Shown: positions 12,962 through 25,454, counted from the first letter of the stretch. The stretch is DNA of 64,000 nt from Tigriopus japonicus (GCA_010645155.1 CM021319.1:6139330-6203329); one strand, 5' to 3'. Numbers and translations: made by a program. Notes: a model not told the origin generated them from the letters alone.

Positions 12962-15097
12962 GATGCAAAATGATTTGTTTTTGACACGAGCACTCCGATC
13001 TTGCGTGGCCGTGTTCGTCGACCAAACTTTGTTTCGATTACGACTTAAATGATGAAGGGGCATGAGTGAAGGGAAATATTCCTCCACACGATTTTTACAA
13101 GTCTGAATACAAAACGATCTCCATCACAATCGGGCCAAATTCAACTACGCCACTTCACACTTCTTTCGATGATCAAGTCGTGTATGTAGGCAAAGTGAGT
13201 CGCTCCCAAGGAGGATGTTAAACCAAGGGAATTATCCAAAGGACGTGCTCACTGCTTACTCCACAAACACTAGTAAATGTGCACAAACAGCTTTTGAAGG
13301 TCGAGTCCTACTCTTGCGTGCCAAGGCCGGGCTTCAAGTTTCTATACTCATCAAAAACTTGTACCGATACTCTCAATGTGCCTACTACAATATATTAATT
13401 CAAATAAAGTGCCCTCTAACAGTACGAGACCAGACTTCGTGGAAAAACCAGTTTACTATTTGTAAAGACACAACAACACAACACAACTAGTACGCGACTA
13501 ATTTTGCCAGCCCAAGTGTACTCTGTCCCGCTTGAGCTCACTTGCTACTTGCCGTACACACAAACATAGAGTTAAAGCATTACACGATAAACTATTCATT
13601 TTCAAATTGGGACAACGAGTTCACGAGCTCAATTTGTTTCCAAGGCTTCTTAGTCTCCCAGGCCTAAAGATAATGAAATTACACATAGTAATGCTAGTAA
13701 AGACTGCAACAGAAGCTGGTGTGCCCAACAATAGAAGTGTGTTCCAAATGGATTCTACCAATAGAGAGTTATTAAAAAATGGATGGACGAAGTTGAAGTG
13801 AAGTATAGTTTCCTTCCAATTGTGCACTCGGGGGGGTAAAACTTGGTATACTGTAAGTTGTTGATGCATAGAGAAATACGTTGAGCCACGAAACATTACC
13901 GACTGAGTAAGATTGAAAACAAGATTAATGGTACGAGGACAAGATAAATGACAAATAAAATACTTTCCTGGACTTGAGACTCAATTTGTTACAAGGAAAC
14001 ACCAGAAAAGCACAAGTCACGACAAGTGTCGTCTACCATATGATTTCGAATCTGCTTTCTTTTTTCTTTGGATTAAAATACGACACCGCAAAAATATACG
14101 ATAATGGACAAACAAGATTTTGAAGGTCATACAAAGTAAGAAAGGGGCACGCAAAAAAATACCACCAATGTAATGGTTGAATAAGCTTATCACGTGCAGT
14201 CCCAAGACATCACTATGACTCCTGTAACATTGCTTAACTTTTAAATTTTGAGGCATCATTGGAACATCATGATTTTTAAGGTTAAAGAGCTTGCCAATAC
14301 ACTCGCAGAATTTAATTTGAATAAACTCCAGGTCGCAAGATCGACCTCCTCCGTATTCCTCCGATAGCTTCACAGACATCAAGATTGCGACACTAGCTAT
14401 ATGGAGACAAGTAGTAATGTATTCTTGATTCGGTGCTCTCTTTGCTCAATTACAACACTTAAGAAGATAGCATCGAAAATTGGAACTCCTTGGAGTAAGT
14501 ATGTTCAACTCTTAATGACTTTTTTGATATTTTTATATTCTTAAAATCTTTTAATTTTTTTGAAGAGTTTTTTAAAATCAAAACAACGAGAGGTATTTCA
14601 TTTTTCATGCTCGGAAATAAGAAACTACTGTATAAATGTACATGTATGCAAAGGTTTGAACTGAATTTCGCAAAACAAATCTGAATCTGAAAACTCCCGC
14701 AATCCAAATCCAAATCTGAAGACTATCGCACATCCGAATCGAAAGACCCCACAATGTAAATCTAAAAATTAAAATCAATCGGAATAACAGAATTTTTTGA
14801 TCAATCCAAACAAATTTGAATCCAGTTTTTTCTCAAAGCGTACAATTTGAATGTAATTGCTAATGCAGTCTCCTTTATTTTTTCATGTTAAGTTCGTATG
14901 AGGACAAAATAAGAAAGATTAAAAGTTTATTTTACATTGACGTGCTCGTTTGTAGCATAGACATTTAGTTAAAGAAAAAAGATTTGTACTTTTTAATGTC
15001 CGTCCTTCCTTGGTTAAGGGAACTGCAACTGTAATTAGTTGTCATTCTCAAGGAACGGCTAAAATCGTAGTAATATCTATCTATCTTATCTGTACGT
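12962..15097. other. Intergenic, nothing recognised
   Basis: This AT-rich DNA has only short ORFs. No domain, RNA gene or bounded repeat was identified. The first few hundred bases are presumably the promoter of the PY-motif membrane protein. Confidence 0.45.
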
Positions 15098-15525
15098 AGG
15101 GATTGAGAGTAATTGTAATCGCAATTACAATTTCGTAATTTCAATTACATGTAATTGTAATCTATTACATCTTTAGGCCAAGAAATTGTAATTGTCATTA
15201 ATTACATTTTTGGCCATCACAAATTAACAATTACTTATAAAAATCTTATTACAATAAATTGAACATTAACAAATTAATCAATTTTCTCTTGCAAAGCAAT
15301 TATTTTGTCATAAACTTGAGGTCAATGTGATGCCACAAACAGATAGCTTATGTTATAATACACACACAAACTATAATATTTAATCACTTTTAAGCCACAA
15401 AGAGCTTTTGACCATGATTTTTGTGTCAGGAAGTAGAGCTTTTCACAACCAAGAGCAGACAAATGAGGTGCAAAAATAGAGTTTTAAAAAGTCTTCAGTC
15501 TTGATAAACATGTACAAAGTCATGG
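15098..15525 (+). mobile_element. Truncated hAT-type MITE, relative of the copy at 18640
   Basis: It starts with TAGGGATTGAGAG and a GTAATTGTAATTAC-rich block, then matches the complete element at 18640-19451 over about 400 bp. Shared stretches include those around TGATGCCACRAACAG and CCATGATTTTTGT. The right end is missing: similarity stops where a TIR arm of another MITE (15523-15580) begins. Confidence 0.65.
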
Positions 15526-15580
15526 ATATCTTGACCCTGGATGTCGTACGGAAAATCGAGGTGACCGCTTGGTTGGCTAG
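15523..15580. mobile_element. Solo TIR arm of the MITE family seen at 43108
   Basis: The stretch CATGGATATCTTGAC, CTGGATGTCGTACGG and CCGCTTGGTTGG matches one terminal inverted repeat of the complete element at 43108-43265. The opposite arm is not found nearby, so this is a fragment. Confidence 0.5.
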
Positions 15581-16745
15581 AGGAGGGAATGAAGCAAAGA
15601 AGCAAGTTTTTTATTTCTTGGTGTTGTTAACTCATCCTTAACGATCCTGTTTAACTATGAACATAATATTCTCCTATTTTCTTGCTGCATGAAATATCTA
15701 ACCGTTTTACCTGTTAACGGGAAGGTTATTGTAGTCATATTTGCGTGTTTCTTCCTGAATGGTTGATTTTAACCATGCGAGTTTTTTGCTGCCAATCTAT
15801 TATTTCACATGATACAGACAAGTTTGCAATAATTTATTTTCTATTCCTTCTCATCTATTTTACAACGTGGTTGATAACATTGATTTATATATGTGTTTAT
15901 TTTGGTATATTTTAACAAGAAGTATTTCAATATATAGCACTATATCCTTTCAGGACATAGTTTCCTCTAATTTTTGTTGCATTTGTGGTTTAATTCATCA
16001 GTGTTACTGTTTTCAAACAGAGGATAGACAGTCTTTGTATTTATCCTTGTTCCTTATATTAATCCTTATTTTTTTTTTAAATCTTGGTGAAAGGAATACA
16101 GGACTAAGCAATTTTCCTTGTAACACCTCAGAAGCACATCCAACTCACAAATGTATAAACGTTTTGAGAAACTATGGAAATTACAATCACAAAAACTAAC
16201 ATCAAAATGGAATTTTTCAAAACCAAAGCTTAGCTGACAGTGATATAGATATTAATGTTCTGAAAAAGTTGATGAAACTATAAACTTTCTGTGAAAAGAC
16301 TGTTTCAAAGTGAACTGGATTTGATAGATTGTCCAAAATTTTTGCATCATAAGTAAAATGGGAAACAGCCTCCAAACCAAACACTTGATGGAGGGCTTAA
16401 GATTGAACACACTGTTGACTTCTATTTGCCAATCTTGACTTGTTGATCTTGATGGAGCAATGCTATGTTAGGCATAATTGTATCAACATTGCTAAGCCAT
16501 CATTTGGTTTACATGAAAGGGCAATATAAATTTCTAGACAAATTCTGTTTAACAACATTGGTCACCACATGGGACCTAAACTATTGACAAATACAACCAG
16601 CAAGTAAAATGTATTAACATTGTAAAATAAAGAAAAAAGTTACAAACAAACAAATGCTCAATGCAAATGGCAAGTGAATTGAAAGCACAAAATTTTGATC
16701 ACCATGTCAATTCCATATTTTTAAACCTTTTAGGACTGTGTAGTC
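15581..16745. other. AT-rich intergenic DNA
   Basis: Only short AT-rich ORFs (largest about 110 codons, hydrophobic and unrecognised) are present. No gene supported. Confidence 0.45.
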
Positions 16746-17075
16746 TAGTGATGGACCGAAAGCGCTTTCGGCCGAAATTTCGGTTTCGGCTTCGGTTTCG
16801 GTCATGCCTACTGAAACCGAAAGCAGACAAGCACTATAAAAAATGGAGTTTGACAACAAAATCGAAAAAAAATTGGTCCAAAAACCTCTGAAATTTAAGT
16901 TTAAAGATTTTTCAAAATTTGCGACTACCCAACATCGAGCACTAATTTTTAAGGCGGATTTTGCATTTGAACAATTTTGTAAACAGTGAACACTGCTTTC
17001 GGTTTCGGTTTCGGTTAAGACCTCTTTCGGCCGAAACTTTCGGTTTCGGTTATGAGCCCTTTCGGTCCATCACTA
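16746..17075. mobile_element. hAT-type MITE with TTTCGG-rich termini
   Basis: A 330-bp element has near-perfect terminal inverted repeats (TAGTGATGGACCGAAAG at the left, its complement at the right), extended by arrays of the hexamer TTTCGG/CCGAAA. Flanking 8-mers GTGTAGTC (16738-16745) and GTATAGTT (17076-17083) agree at 6 of 8 positions, as for an aged 8-bp hAT target duplication. No transposase is encoded. A similar right end is recognisable at about 26868-26910. Confidence 0.75.
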
Positions 17076-17805
17076 GTATAGTTCATTGCAGAGTTAGGTT
17101 AAAACAAACGAAATGAAAAAGTTAACATAAAGACCTTAGAAGACCAGTTCTTAGTGCCCTAAATATTTTTTGGTTATGTGTTTAAAAAATGTGGAGATAG
17201 GTTTCATTCTGCGAAACAAAATTGGTCATTAACTATTCTAGCCTTGCTGTTATGCATCCAAAAGAAGCAACCAAAATGAGGTGTATTGCAACATATTGGT
17301 TATTCATACTTCAAATAAATCTAGATTTGCCTACCTTTGTAAGCACTTCAGTAGATCCCAATGAATGGAAACTCCTGAACATATCTTTCAACATTTGTGT
17401 TTGTTGGTCATTGATGGCTGAAGTTCCCCACCACTCATGGAGCCCCTTTCGTCTCACCCTGGTGCCCACCACTTCACTTCACACCCCTTCAAAAAAGTCT
17501 AAAGACCACATTTGACTTGTTTTTATGGATTTTTGTCTCCTGATGCTTTAAATTCAACCACAACCAGGGACAAACTGAAGTGCTTCCTTTATCGACAACT
17601 ACTGGCGTTGTCAAGGGTCACAAGCATTTAGAGGGCAAGTCAAATTTCTAATTTTGTGTCCTAGTAATTTAAGAAAAGATTAATGAGATGGACCCAAAAC
17701 ATACTATTCATTTAGAAATCATTATTCAATGTTCAATTATTGCACAACTTTGTCCATTCTTCTTTTTGAAAAACTAGTCTTGATTGGGCTCAAGTCAAAA
17801 TAAGT
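17076..17805. other. Intergenic, nothing firm
   Basis: A 97-codon plus-strand ORF (17222-17515) shows no recognisable motif. No other support for a gene. Confidence 0.4.
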
Positions 17806-18640
17806 CTAACCCTGAACATCACTTGAGAAGCCAAATGAGTCTACGGTAAATGGGCTCAGAATTTTAGCCAACCAAGGGGTCGGAGAGGTTGGGCGATTCT
17901 GTTCCGATAGTCGTCCACCCGAGACGTCCATGACAAAGTCCGTGTTTTCTGCAGAAGGAAAATTTGCCTTGCGATTGATGGCACAATACTTCTGATATTT
18001 AGGGTCCTTGACGAGAATCTTCTTTTGAGTGGCATCATTTAGCTTAAATGGCACCCATTTTTGAGAAATGATCCTTTTCGAAAACATTACAGACACCGAA
18101 GAAACAGTGTTGACATGAGGCCAATAAGTGGCATCAAAGATTATGTCCTGGCAACCATGCTGGAAATCAACGCAAGATGGCTCTGGCAACAAAAGGTTTC
18201 CACTGATATTTTTCTCGGTTCATTGTGGGAAAAATGGCAGTAATGTTTCGAATGGGCAGTCCTGAAATATGCTCAGTGTAAAGGGCCGCGAGGAACGCTC
18301 ACCAGCCTTGTTGTTGTCACAGATATCTTTAGATGCGAGGTACTTGCCGATTTTGGAGGACAATTTTCACAGACAGTTGAACAAATGTTGCCAGAATATT
18401 CAGGAAATTTCCGACGATTATTCCCCCGATCTTGTTCATGATTCAGAAAAATGGCCAAATTAAGATAGGTAACAACAATTCAGGCTGAAATATTGAATAA
18501 TTAAGCAAGGAAATGAACTTGATATAAAATTTTATGTCATTCTCTTCGTCATGTACTTCAACTCCTTCAATGTGCACATAGTCAATCGAGGTTACACTTT
18601 GAAAAACGACTTTGCTCAGTAGAATAGATTGCCACAGAGC
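17806..18640 (-). pseudogene. Unrecognised broken gene
   Basis: Several coding-looking blocks follow each other on the minus strand but are interrupted. A block around 18640-18510 encodes a stretch containing SILLSKVVFQSVTS. A second block from an ATG at 18439 encodes MNKIGGIIVGNFLNILATF, which looks like a signal or membrane segment. A third frame, open from 18366, contains CDNNKAG, meets TGA at 18222-18220, and continues in the same frame to 17806 with a Cys-containing stretch (CVDFQHGC, QKYCAIN). One frame change and one in-frame stop are needed to read it through. It could be a decayed secreted or membrane protein gene, or an active gene with introns I failed to place. I cannot name the family. 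Confidence 0.35.
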
Positions 18641-19451
18641 AGGGATGGGGGGTGATTGTAATTGCAATTACGTAATTTTAATTACAATTACATGTAATTG
18701 TATTTGTAATTAATTACATTTTGGGCCAAGTAATTGTAATTAATTACATTTTTGGGCCAAGTAATTGTAATTAATTACATTTTTGTCCATGTAATTGACG
18801 AATTTTCAATTACAAATTACCAATTACTTTTCAAAATCTATCTTCCTCAAATCAACCAAACAACCAGTTTATCAGTTTTTACTTGCAAAACAATTATTTT
18901 GTCATCAATTTGCGGTCCATGTGATGCCACGAACAGGTAGCTTTTGTTACAAGACACACCCAAGCTTTGATGTTTAAATACTTTTAAACTACAAGAGCTT
19001 TTAACCATGATTTTTGTATCAGGATTTAGGGCTTTACACAACCAAGGGCAGACATATAAGGTGCAAAAATAAAGTTTTAAAACATCGTCATACTTAATAT
19101 ATATGAACAAAGTTCGTGTATTCTGAAAAAGTAAACAATGCCTTGTGATTGATGTTGCTATTTTTTACATTTAAGCCCGTTCATAATCTTTCGGTTTTTG
19201 TAAATCACTCTTTCATATTAACCTTTCAGGCATTATAAGTTGTCAGTTGGTGCATCACTACTGAAAAATGGCAGATCTTTTCATTTTTTATTGTTTTGAA
19301 AAGGCAAAAGGGTGAAAGAGACGGAAGAATTGTAATTGAAATGTAATTGTAATTGAAGTCAATTACATTTTCTGCACATTTCAGCAACATTTTTTATGAA
19401 GTAATTGTAATTGTAATTAACTACATATTTCAAGTTATTGACCCAACTCTA
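18640..19451. mobile_element. Complete hAT-type MITE with 8-bp target duplication
   Basis: This 812-bp element begins CAGGGATGGGG and ends in the complement of TAGAGTTGGGT. It is flanked by perfect 8-bp direct repeats CCACAGAG (18632-18639 and 19452-19459), the hAT hallmark. Both ends carry blocks of GTAATTGTAATTAC; the left block includes three near-identical units of about 30 bp. There is no transposase ORF, so it is non-autonomous. A truncated relative lies at 15098. Confidence 0.85.
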
Positions 19452-19459
19452 CCACAGAG

Positions 19460-20129
19460 CAGTCTGGGTCAACTTCAAAAGTGGCCTACAAAACGATAGG
19501 GTAGGCCCAGTAGGTCGTCTCTATCAATATGTGTGGTTGTCGTACCCTAAGATTGGTTGTAGGCCCATGTTTGACCCAAGATTACGATTTATTTAAAATC
19601 TCGCCGAATAACTGAATGGCGCTTTGCGTCATGGATAACCTAGCATTCCAGCCAAATTGAGATGAAATAGACTAAAAAGGCAAGCTACCTTCAAACCTTA
19701 GACCTTGAATAAAATTGGTCAAAACTAGGTAGCCTCCCTATTTAGCAATCGCAACATATTTTACCTCCCAAACCAGCTCAATCAAAACACCCCAATGGAC
19801 TATCTGACTCGTTTTCCTCATTCCCATCTAGCAATCCTGTGTGTACGTTTGTGTCTGTGTGTCCGTCTGTCTGTCCGTGTGTATGGAGTGAGTGAGTGAG
19901 TGAATGAAAAACGTGGGGGCAGACTTCTCGTCTCGGCTTCTCACTCACTCACTCACTCTCCCTCCTACTTTTCATTTTGTGTGTCTCGCTTTCCTTCTCA
20001 AACATTCAGACTCGAGTGTTTCGCGCGTGTTCGGGCGCCACCCACTAGGCAGACCAACAGTGTCGCGGGTCACGCGGGCCCCCAGCGATCGCCACGCCCA
20101 CGTGTCGGCCAAGGGGTTGTTCATTCATC
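19460..20129 (+). promoter_or_regulatory. Upstream region of scrawny/USP36
   Basis: This stretch precedes the USP36 ATG. It holds a (GT)/(CT)-rich tract, a (TGAG)n run near 19887-19905 and its complement (CTCA)n near 19939-19958; these two could pair. No TATA box is evident. It is labelled regulatory by position only; the transcript start is not known. Confidence 0.4.
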
Positions 20130-23100
20130 ATGCCCGCTTCCACTCTAGAGCCCATTTCGGCCACGTTGAAGCAAGCCTTTCAAGGGATTCAGGCCAAAGC
20201 CGCGGCTGCCGGAGGAGGAGGAGGAGGAGCAAGTGGGCGCCACCCCCATAACCCTCAGAGCGCGAATGGCTGCTCATCATCGGCGTCGTCGTCTTTGTCT
20301 TTGGAGTCGGGTTTGCAGGCGTCGGCCAAGAAGAGCCTGTTGAGTGTGGTCCAATTTGATTCGCCCATTCGACATTTGGGATCGAGCGCCTTGAACGGGT
20401 TAAACGGGGCCGTGGGATTGAAGACCAATTTGATCTTCCTCAATCCTAGTAAGAAAGGCGGACCCGCCGACTCGAGTTCGTCCGGTGCGGCTTCGCCCAA
20501 AGGCTCGGGCAAGGCCCCCCATGGGAGTGGCGATGGTCCGACCCTCGGTGGCGATGAACCGCCTCGACCCAAGGTAAGATAAAGGAACCTGCAGGCTGAA
20601 TCAGGGTTGTTCATGGAAGGTTGTTATTTGGATAGATTGTATATTTTCCGTTGCGGGCCGTGGAAGTGGGTTACCATCGTCAACGGTCTTCCGGAGCCGG
20701 CATGTTTAATATGGGCAACACGTGTTATTTGAATTCCACGCTTCAAGCGTTGTTTCATACGCCGGCCTTATTCAATTATCTCATGAGTGATTTTCACAAG
20801 CGTGAATGCGGCAAGAACGGGTCGGGCGGGTTCTTACAGACCTGCATGATCTGCATACTCACCAGCACGCTCAAGGACACGCTCTCGGTGAATGTGATGC
20901 GACCCAATCGGGTCTATGAAAAGCTGAAGAATATTTGTAAACACTTGGTCCATGGCCGGCAAGAGGACGCCCACGAGTTTCTGAGGTAAGGCGGATTGAA
21001 GCGATAAAGGGTGTGCATGTGTATGTTTAAGTTAGCTAATGGACGTTCGTTTTGCAGATATCTTATTGAATCGCTTCAAAAATCGTTCCTCGTGTCGCGC
21101 CACGCCCCCAAGAACTTAGATAATGCTAGTAAAGAGACCACCCCGTTCAATCAGATTTTCGGCGGCTACATGCGACAGGACGTCACCTGTCTGAAATGCA
21201 AGTACGTGTCTGTCACATTCCAACACTTTATGGATCTCCTGCTTGATATCAGACAAACGTCCAATATAGACGATGCATTGAGCATCTATTTTCGAGCTGA
21301 GCGAATCGGCAGTGGCGACGGGGTGAATACGTACAAATGTGAGAAGTGCAATATGAAGGTGCCCGCCAAGAAAAAGTGCTTCATCGAGCGACCTCCGGTG
21401 GTGCTGTGCGTTCAGCTCAAGAGGTTTAGTCTCCTCGGGGGTAAAATTAGTCGATCAGTTCAATTGAGTCGGCGGATAGAGATGAACTCTTTCGTCAAGA
21501 AGAAGGACATCAATGTGAACCCATTGCCTCCTCTTCAATATAAGCTAGTCGCCATGATCACTCATGTCGGACCTTCGCCCAATTGCGGCCATTACACGGC
21601 CATCGGCGAGGCTAGTAATGGACAATTCTTCCAATTTGATGACGCCTCGGTTCGGCCGATTTCTATCAATCAAGCCCTGAACACTGCCTCTTATGTGGTC
21701 TTCTATGAAATGACCAAGCAAAGCAAGGAGGCCTGGGTGGAACAGATGAGTCCAGCCCTTGTCACGAAGGAGCCTATCTACAAGCATCCCTCGTCTAGTA
21801 AACCATTTACAGCCACATCGTCCTCGACCGCGTCGAGTTTACCTTCTCAATCTAATGGCACTTGTCCGCCGACCTCGAATTCCTCACCTGTTATTCCAAA
21901 AGCCAAGTTAGCGACGGGATTGAATGGAACCGTCAATAAGTTAGGTGTCGTGGCCAAGAGCACTCCCTCCTCCCTTTCTCAATCAGCAATCGGTCCCAAG
22001 AAACCCGCCCAGTTAGTTCCTTACGAGAGTGAGGATTCCTCTGATTCCTCTGACGATGAGACAAAACCGGGGAAGCAAAATGGTCGGAACCCTCCCATTT
22101 CCATTGCTTGTCCGCCTTCTTCAACGACTGCAACTTCTAGTACTACTACTAGTGCTGTACCCAAGTCAATGCCGTTTGTACCTCGATCCGTCACAGTGAA
22201 CGCCTTGAAACGCTCACAAGAGCCCAGATCAGATTCCCCAGCCATGGGAAACGGGTCCTCCAACGGTAATTCAGTCTCAAAGTTGGCGGATCATGTCCCA
22301 CAAAAGGATGTCAAGTCCTCGGGAAGTGGATTATGGCAAGTATTGGACACTGAACACCATAACCCGTCAATCAGTAGTGATAACTCCAATGGCTCCACAT
22401 CGGGTGCTTGGCATGTCACACCTTCAACCGCAGCTCCAACCACGACGATAGCAGCGAGCTCTGAGGTCAAGGTCACCGCGAGTGAAACTACGCCAAGTCC
22501 GATAGTCAACGGCACGAAGCCAGCTGGCCAAGATCCGTCGGAGCTATCTGATCATGATAATAAATTCCCACAGCCCCAATCACATCCCACCTTGCCACAA
22601 CAGACATCGGTGACAGCCTCGTCGACTGCATCCTCCTCACTTAGTAGCACCCCCGAGCACAGTCGGGCCTCGAAACGGAGTAGCAGTATCGAAGAATATG
22701 AAGCCGAATTGGATCGAGGCAGAACAAAAAAGGTGAAGAAGAGGTACCTTCAACGCTACAGAAGCTACGATGGAGAAACAGAGCAAAGTTCAAGACCATC
22801 CTTCAACTCTTCGAACTTCAATCCGTTCCAGGCTCATCAGAACAAAACCTACAACGGAAGGGGCTACCAACATCACCATGCACGGTATTCAAATTGTTAA
22901 CAAAGATGAAGTCGAAATGGCCAAACATGAAAACCACACACCAGCCAATTATTTAAAGTTAAGCGCTTTAGAAGCCGTTGAGTTTCAAATTAGTTTGAAT
23001 TAAAGGAAATTTTGAAGCCATATTTCCATTTCAAATTTTCCGGCTACTTTAAGGGGTTTCATTTTCGTTTGTTACAGTCCAATTTGCTACTTAATGGCAT

Positions 23101-25454
23101 TGTACATATAACAAATATCAGGTTCAATCGGTCTCCCATTTGATGATAATGGAGCAGATTCTACCGAAGTCTTTGACCAAAACAAGAAAACATTGTAACA
23201 ACATAATGCCAGCTTGATATCAAATAAGAATTTTTGAAGTGTAACAAAATGGTACGAATCAAAAGAACAACATTCTGTCATTGTTTTCTCTTTGACACCA
23301 TGAAAGTAACAGTACACAAAGAAGTTAAAGGGCATAAGTTCCACTAAAAATGACGTTGCATGCTGGCGTGTTGCCTTGCACCAATTTTACGCGCCTTGTT
23401 CTTGGTTTTCATAGTGTTAAAAAAAACTTGATTCTTCTTGCCATGATGCCAACTTCTAAGCACCCCAAGTTAGATCGGCATAAATTCGTCCGATGTATTG
23501 AAAATAACGTCTGGGGAATTTGGACAAAATGGTTTGGCAAAATTTGGGAATGAAGTTCATTGTAATTCCATACTTTATTGTTCTTTCCATTTTCGCCAAC
23601 CATGTAGAAAGACTTGGCTCCAAATAATGCAGGTTCATCTCTTTAGCGTGGTCTTCAATCGAACCAAAGTGACTAAAGAGGTAATCGGGTTTCGGCGTTT
23701 TTCTCAAAATCATGTCAGAATTTGCTTCTTTACAAGAGTGACCCTGAAACCATTCTCTTTTGCTCGTAAAGGGATCAATCCGTCGATATAATATTCCGTC
23801 GTTTTTAAAAGAAGCTTAACTTCAAGCCATTTGTTGTAGAGTGTTTTATTCCGATGTTTTTCAGTGTCTCCGAGTTATCTCCGAGTGTTGCCACATTCGA
23901 AGTCTTTAAGAAAGCTCGTAAGCTCGAAAGGATCGTATCAAGTCAACGATAGGGCTGATTCTCGAGAATTCTCGAGAGTTTCTCGAAAAAATCGAGGATC
24001 GAAAATTCTCGAGAATTTTTTATTAGATTACTCCAGATTATATTTTGGAATTGATGGCAAAATGTTTCATTCAAAATGAAAGTTTCAAGCAAAAGAACAA
24101 TAGGAACCTAAACATTTTTATGGTACATTCGAACAAGAAAATAACTCGTGAACCAGCCCAAACAAAATCTAACTGGCTTCTCTGTCCAGATTGGAGGCAA
24201 GATTCCGTGGCTGATTTTTTCGAGATTCTAATGGCTGTGGTGGTGTGTGCAAGAAAACCCGGTTTTGAAAATTACAGCTGAGCAAAAATCCGAAAATGTC
24301 CTTAGTAGAACGTTTCAGAAATGAAATTTCAGAAATGATTGTCCGTGAGGTCCAATCATTGTTTTTTCACACTCATGTTCATATTGATTTTGGTATGAAC
24401 TTCAAAAAACCAATTTCAAGTTCTTTGGAAGTTTTGAATGTCCATTTTTTTCGCTATTTTCACTTTTTCTCGAATTCTCGAAAAATTCTCATTCTCGAGA
24501 ATTGAAATTTTCGAGAATTGAAATTTTCGAGAAAATCGTCAGCCCTAGTCAACGAATCAATCACACAGATTATGTTATATTTTTTTCGGAAAATCCTTAG
24601 CGGTCACACTATACACACAATAGCTAAACCCGTGCAAAAATATTTTTTGGTAATGTTGAACGAAATGAGAAGATTTGGAGCCATGAGAAGAGTTGATGAT
24701 CAAAAACATGCTCAGGAACATCGAACGATACTTACTACAAAACCTTTCTTTAAAATGGTTTTCGGTTCAGATGGCGATGAAGCGATGGAAACGAAATCCA
24801 AACAAAAAAATTCTGAAATGCGCTCAAAGGAGACTGACGAAAGTTCAAATGATTGATTGAGGCATGTCATAATTACATTATACCACTTATCAAAGTGGCA
24901 ATGTTTGGAAATTTTCATGTTTTCCCCTTAAAGTCAAAAAACACGATTCATTATCAAAACAGTAGGGCTCAAATATCGAGAAAAAAACTGCAAAATGTGC
25001 ACGAAAGCGTCCTCCGTGAAAAATCTCAGGCTTATTGGTTCTGGAAACATTGATAACTCACCAAAAAAATTGGCAAAATTGGTGTTCATGTTTGTGTATT
25101 TCCATATTTTTTAACAATTTGATAACTTTGCACAGAAATGATGACAATGATCAGCTGCAGCACCCCAATCAACGTTCTCAGAGTAGTAACGGATTTAACA
25201 ACTCAGGTTCCTCAACGTGGTCCGGATCCCGCAGATGGGATCGATCAGGGAGCAACCATAAAGACTACTCAAGGGTAGGAGGTAAGAGACATCAAAACTT
25301 TCGACGAACGCATTCGTCGTCATCCTTGAATGGCTCAGAACAACTTCGGAATTTTCCCCGCAACGGACACGAAAATCGTGATGATCGGAGGCGTTTCAAT
25401 GGTGGAGGAGCAAATTATCATAGTCGTGGAAATCGGGACTATGATTGTCATTAG
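20130..25454 (+). CDS. scny: Ubiquitin carboxyl-terminal hydrolase scrawny / USP36
   Basis: A nucleolar/nuclear C19 cysteine deubiquitinase; in flies it removes ubiquitin from histone H2B. Exons: 20130-20573 (phase 0), 20636-20985 (phase 2) and 21058-22900 if the in-frame TAA is used (878 residues). The linker IVYFP before the catalytic core is typical of the scny/USP36 group. Catalytic Cys is in GNTCYLN (about residue 178), catalytic His in CGHYTAI (about 443), with the acidic residue in FDDASV (about 459). Two Zn-ribbon pairs CLKC and CEKC are present. The C-terminal half is Ser/Thr-rich with basic patches (KKVKKR). A further coding-like exon (25136-25454) with a good acceptor fits in phase 2 to a donor at 22885 (CG/GTATTC, 979 residues) or 22744 (AG/GTACCT). 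Both donors are weak. The longer form is nearer the family's usual length. The span given includes this possible exon. Confidence 0.92.
23950..24547. mobile_element. hAT-type MITE with CTCGAGAATTCTCGAG-like termini
   Basis: This 598-bp element begins TAGGGCTGATTCTCGAG and ends in CGTCAGCCCTA. Perfect 8-bp target duplications GTCAACGA lie at 23942-23949 and 24548-24555. The ends are built of overlapping TCTCGAGAATT palindromes, and no transposase is encoded. It lies in the proposed last intron of scny. Confidence 0.85.
25136..25454 (+). CDS. Candidate additional terminal exon of scny
   Basis: The stretch opens with a good acceptor (T-rich tract then TTTGCACAG) and is open for 105 codons to TAG. 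Composition is Asn/Ser/Arg/Gly-rich (SSNGFNNSGSS, RRFNGGG), matching the scny C-terminal tail and unlike the surrounding AT-rich DNA. It has no usable ATG at its start, so it should be a 3' exon. Entry phase 2 agrees with candidate donors at 22885 and 22744 in the preceding scny exon. Confidence 0.55.

Noticed and set aside
19900..20251. 115-codon plus-strand ORF overlapping the start of scny
   Set aside because: Out of frame with the clear USP protein and rich in simple repeats; at most an upstream ORF in the leader.
24518..24856. 112-codon plus-strand ORF
   Set aside because: Begins inside the terminal repeat of the MITE at 23950-24547 and shows no recognisable protein.
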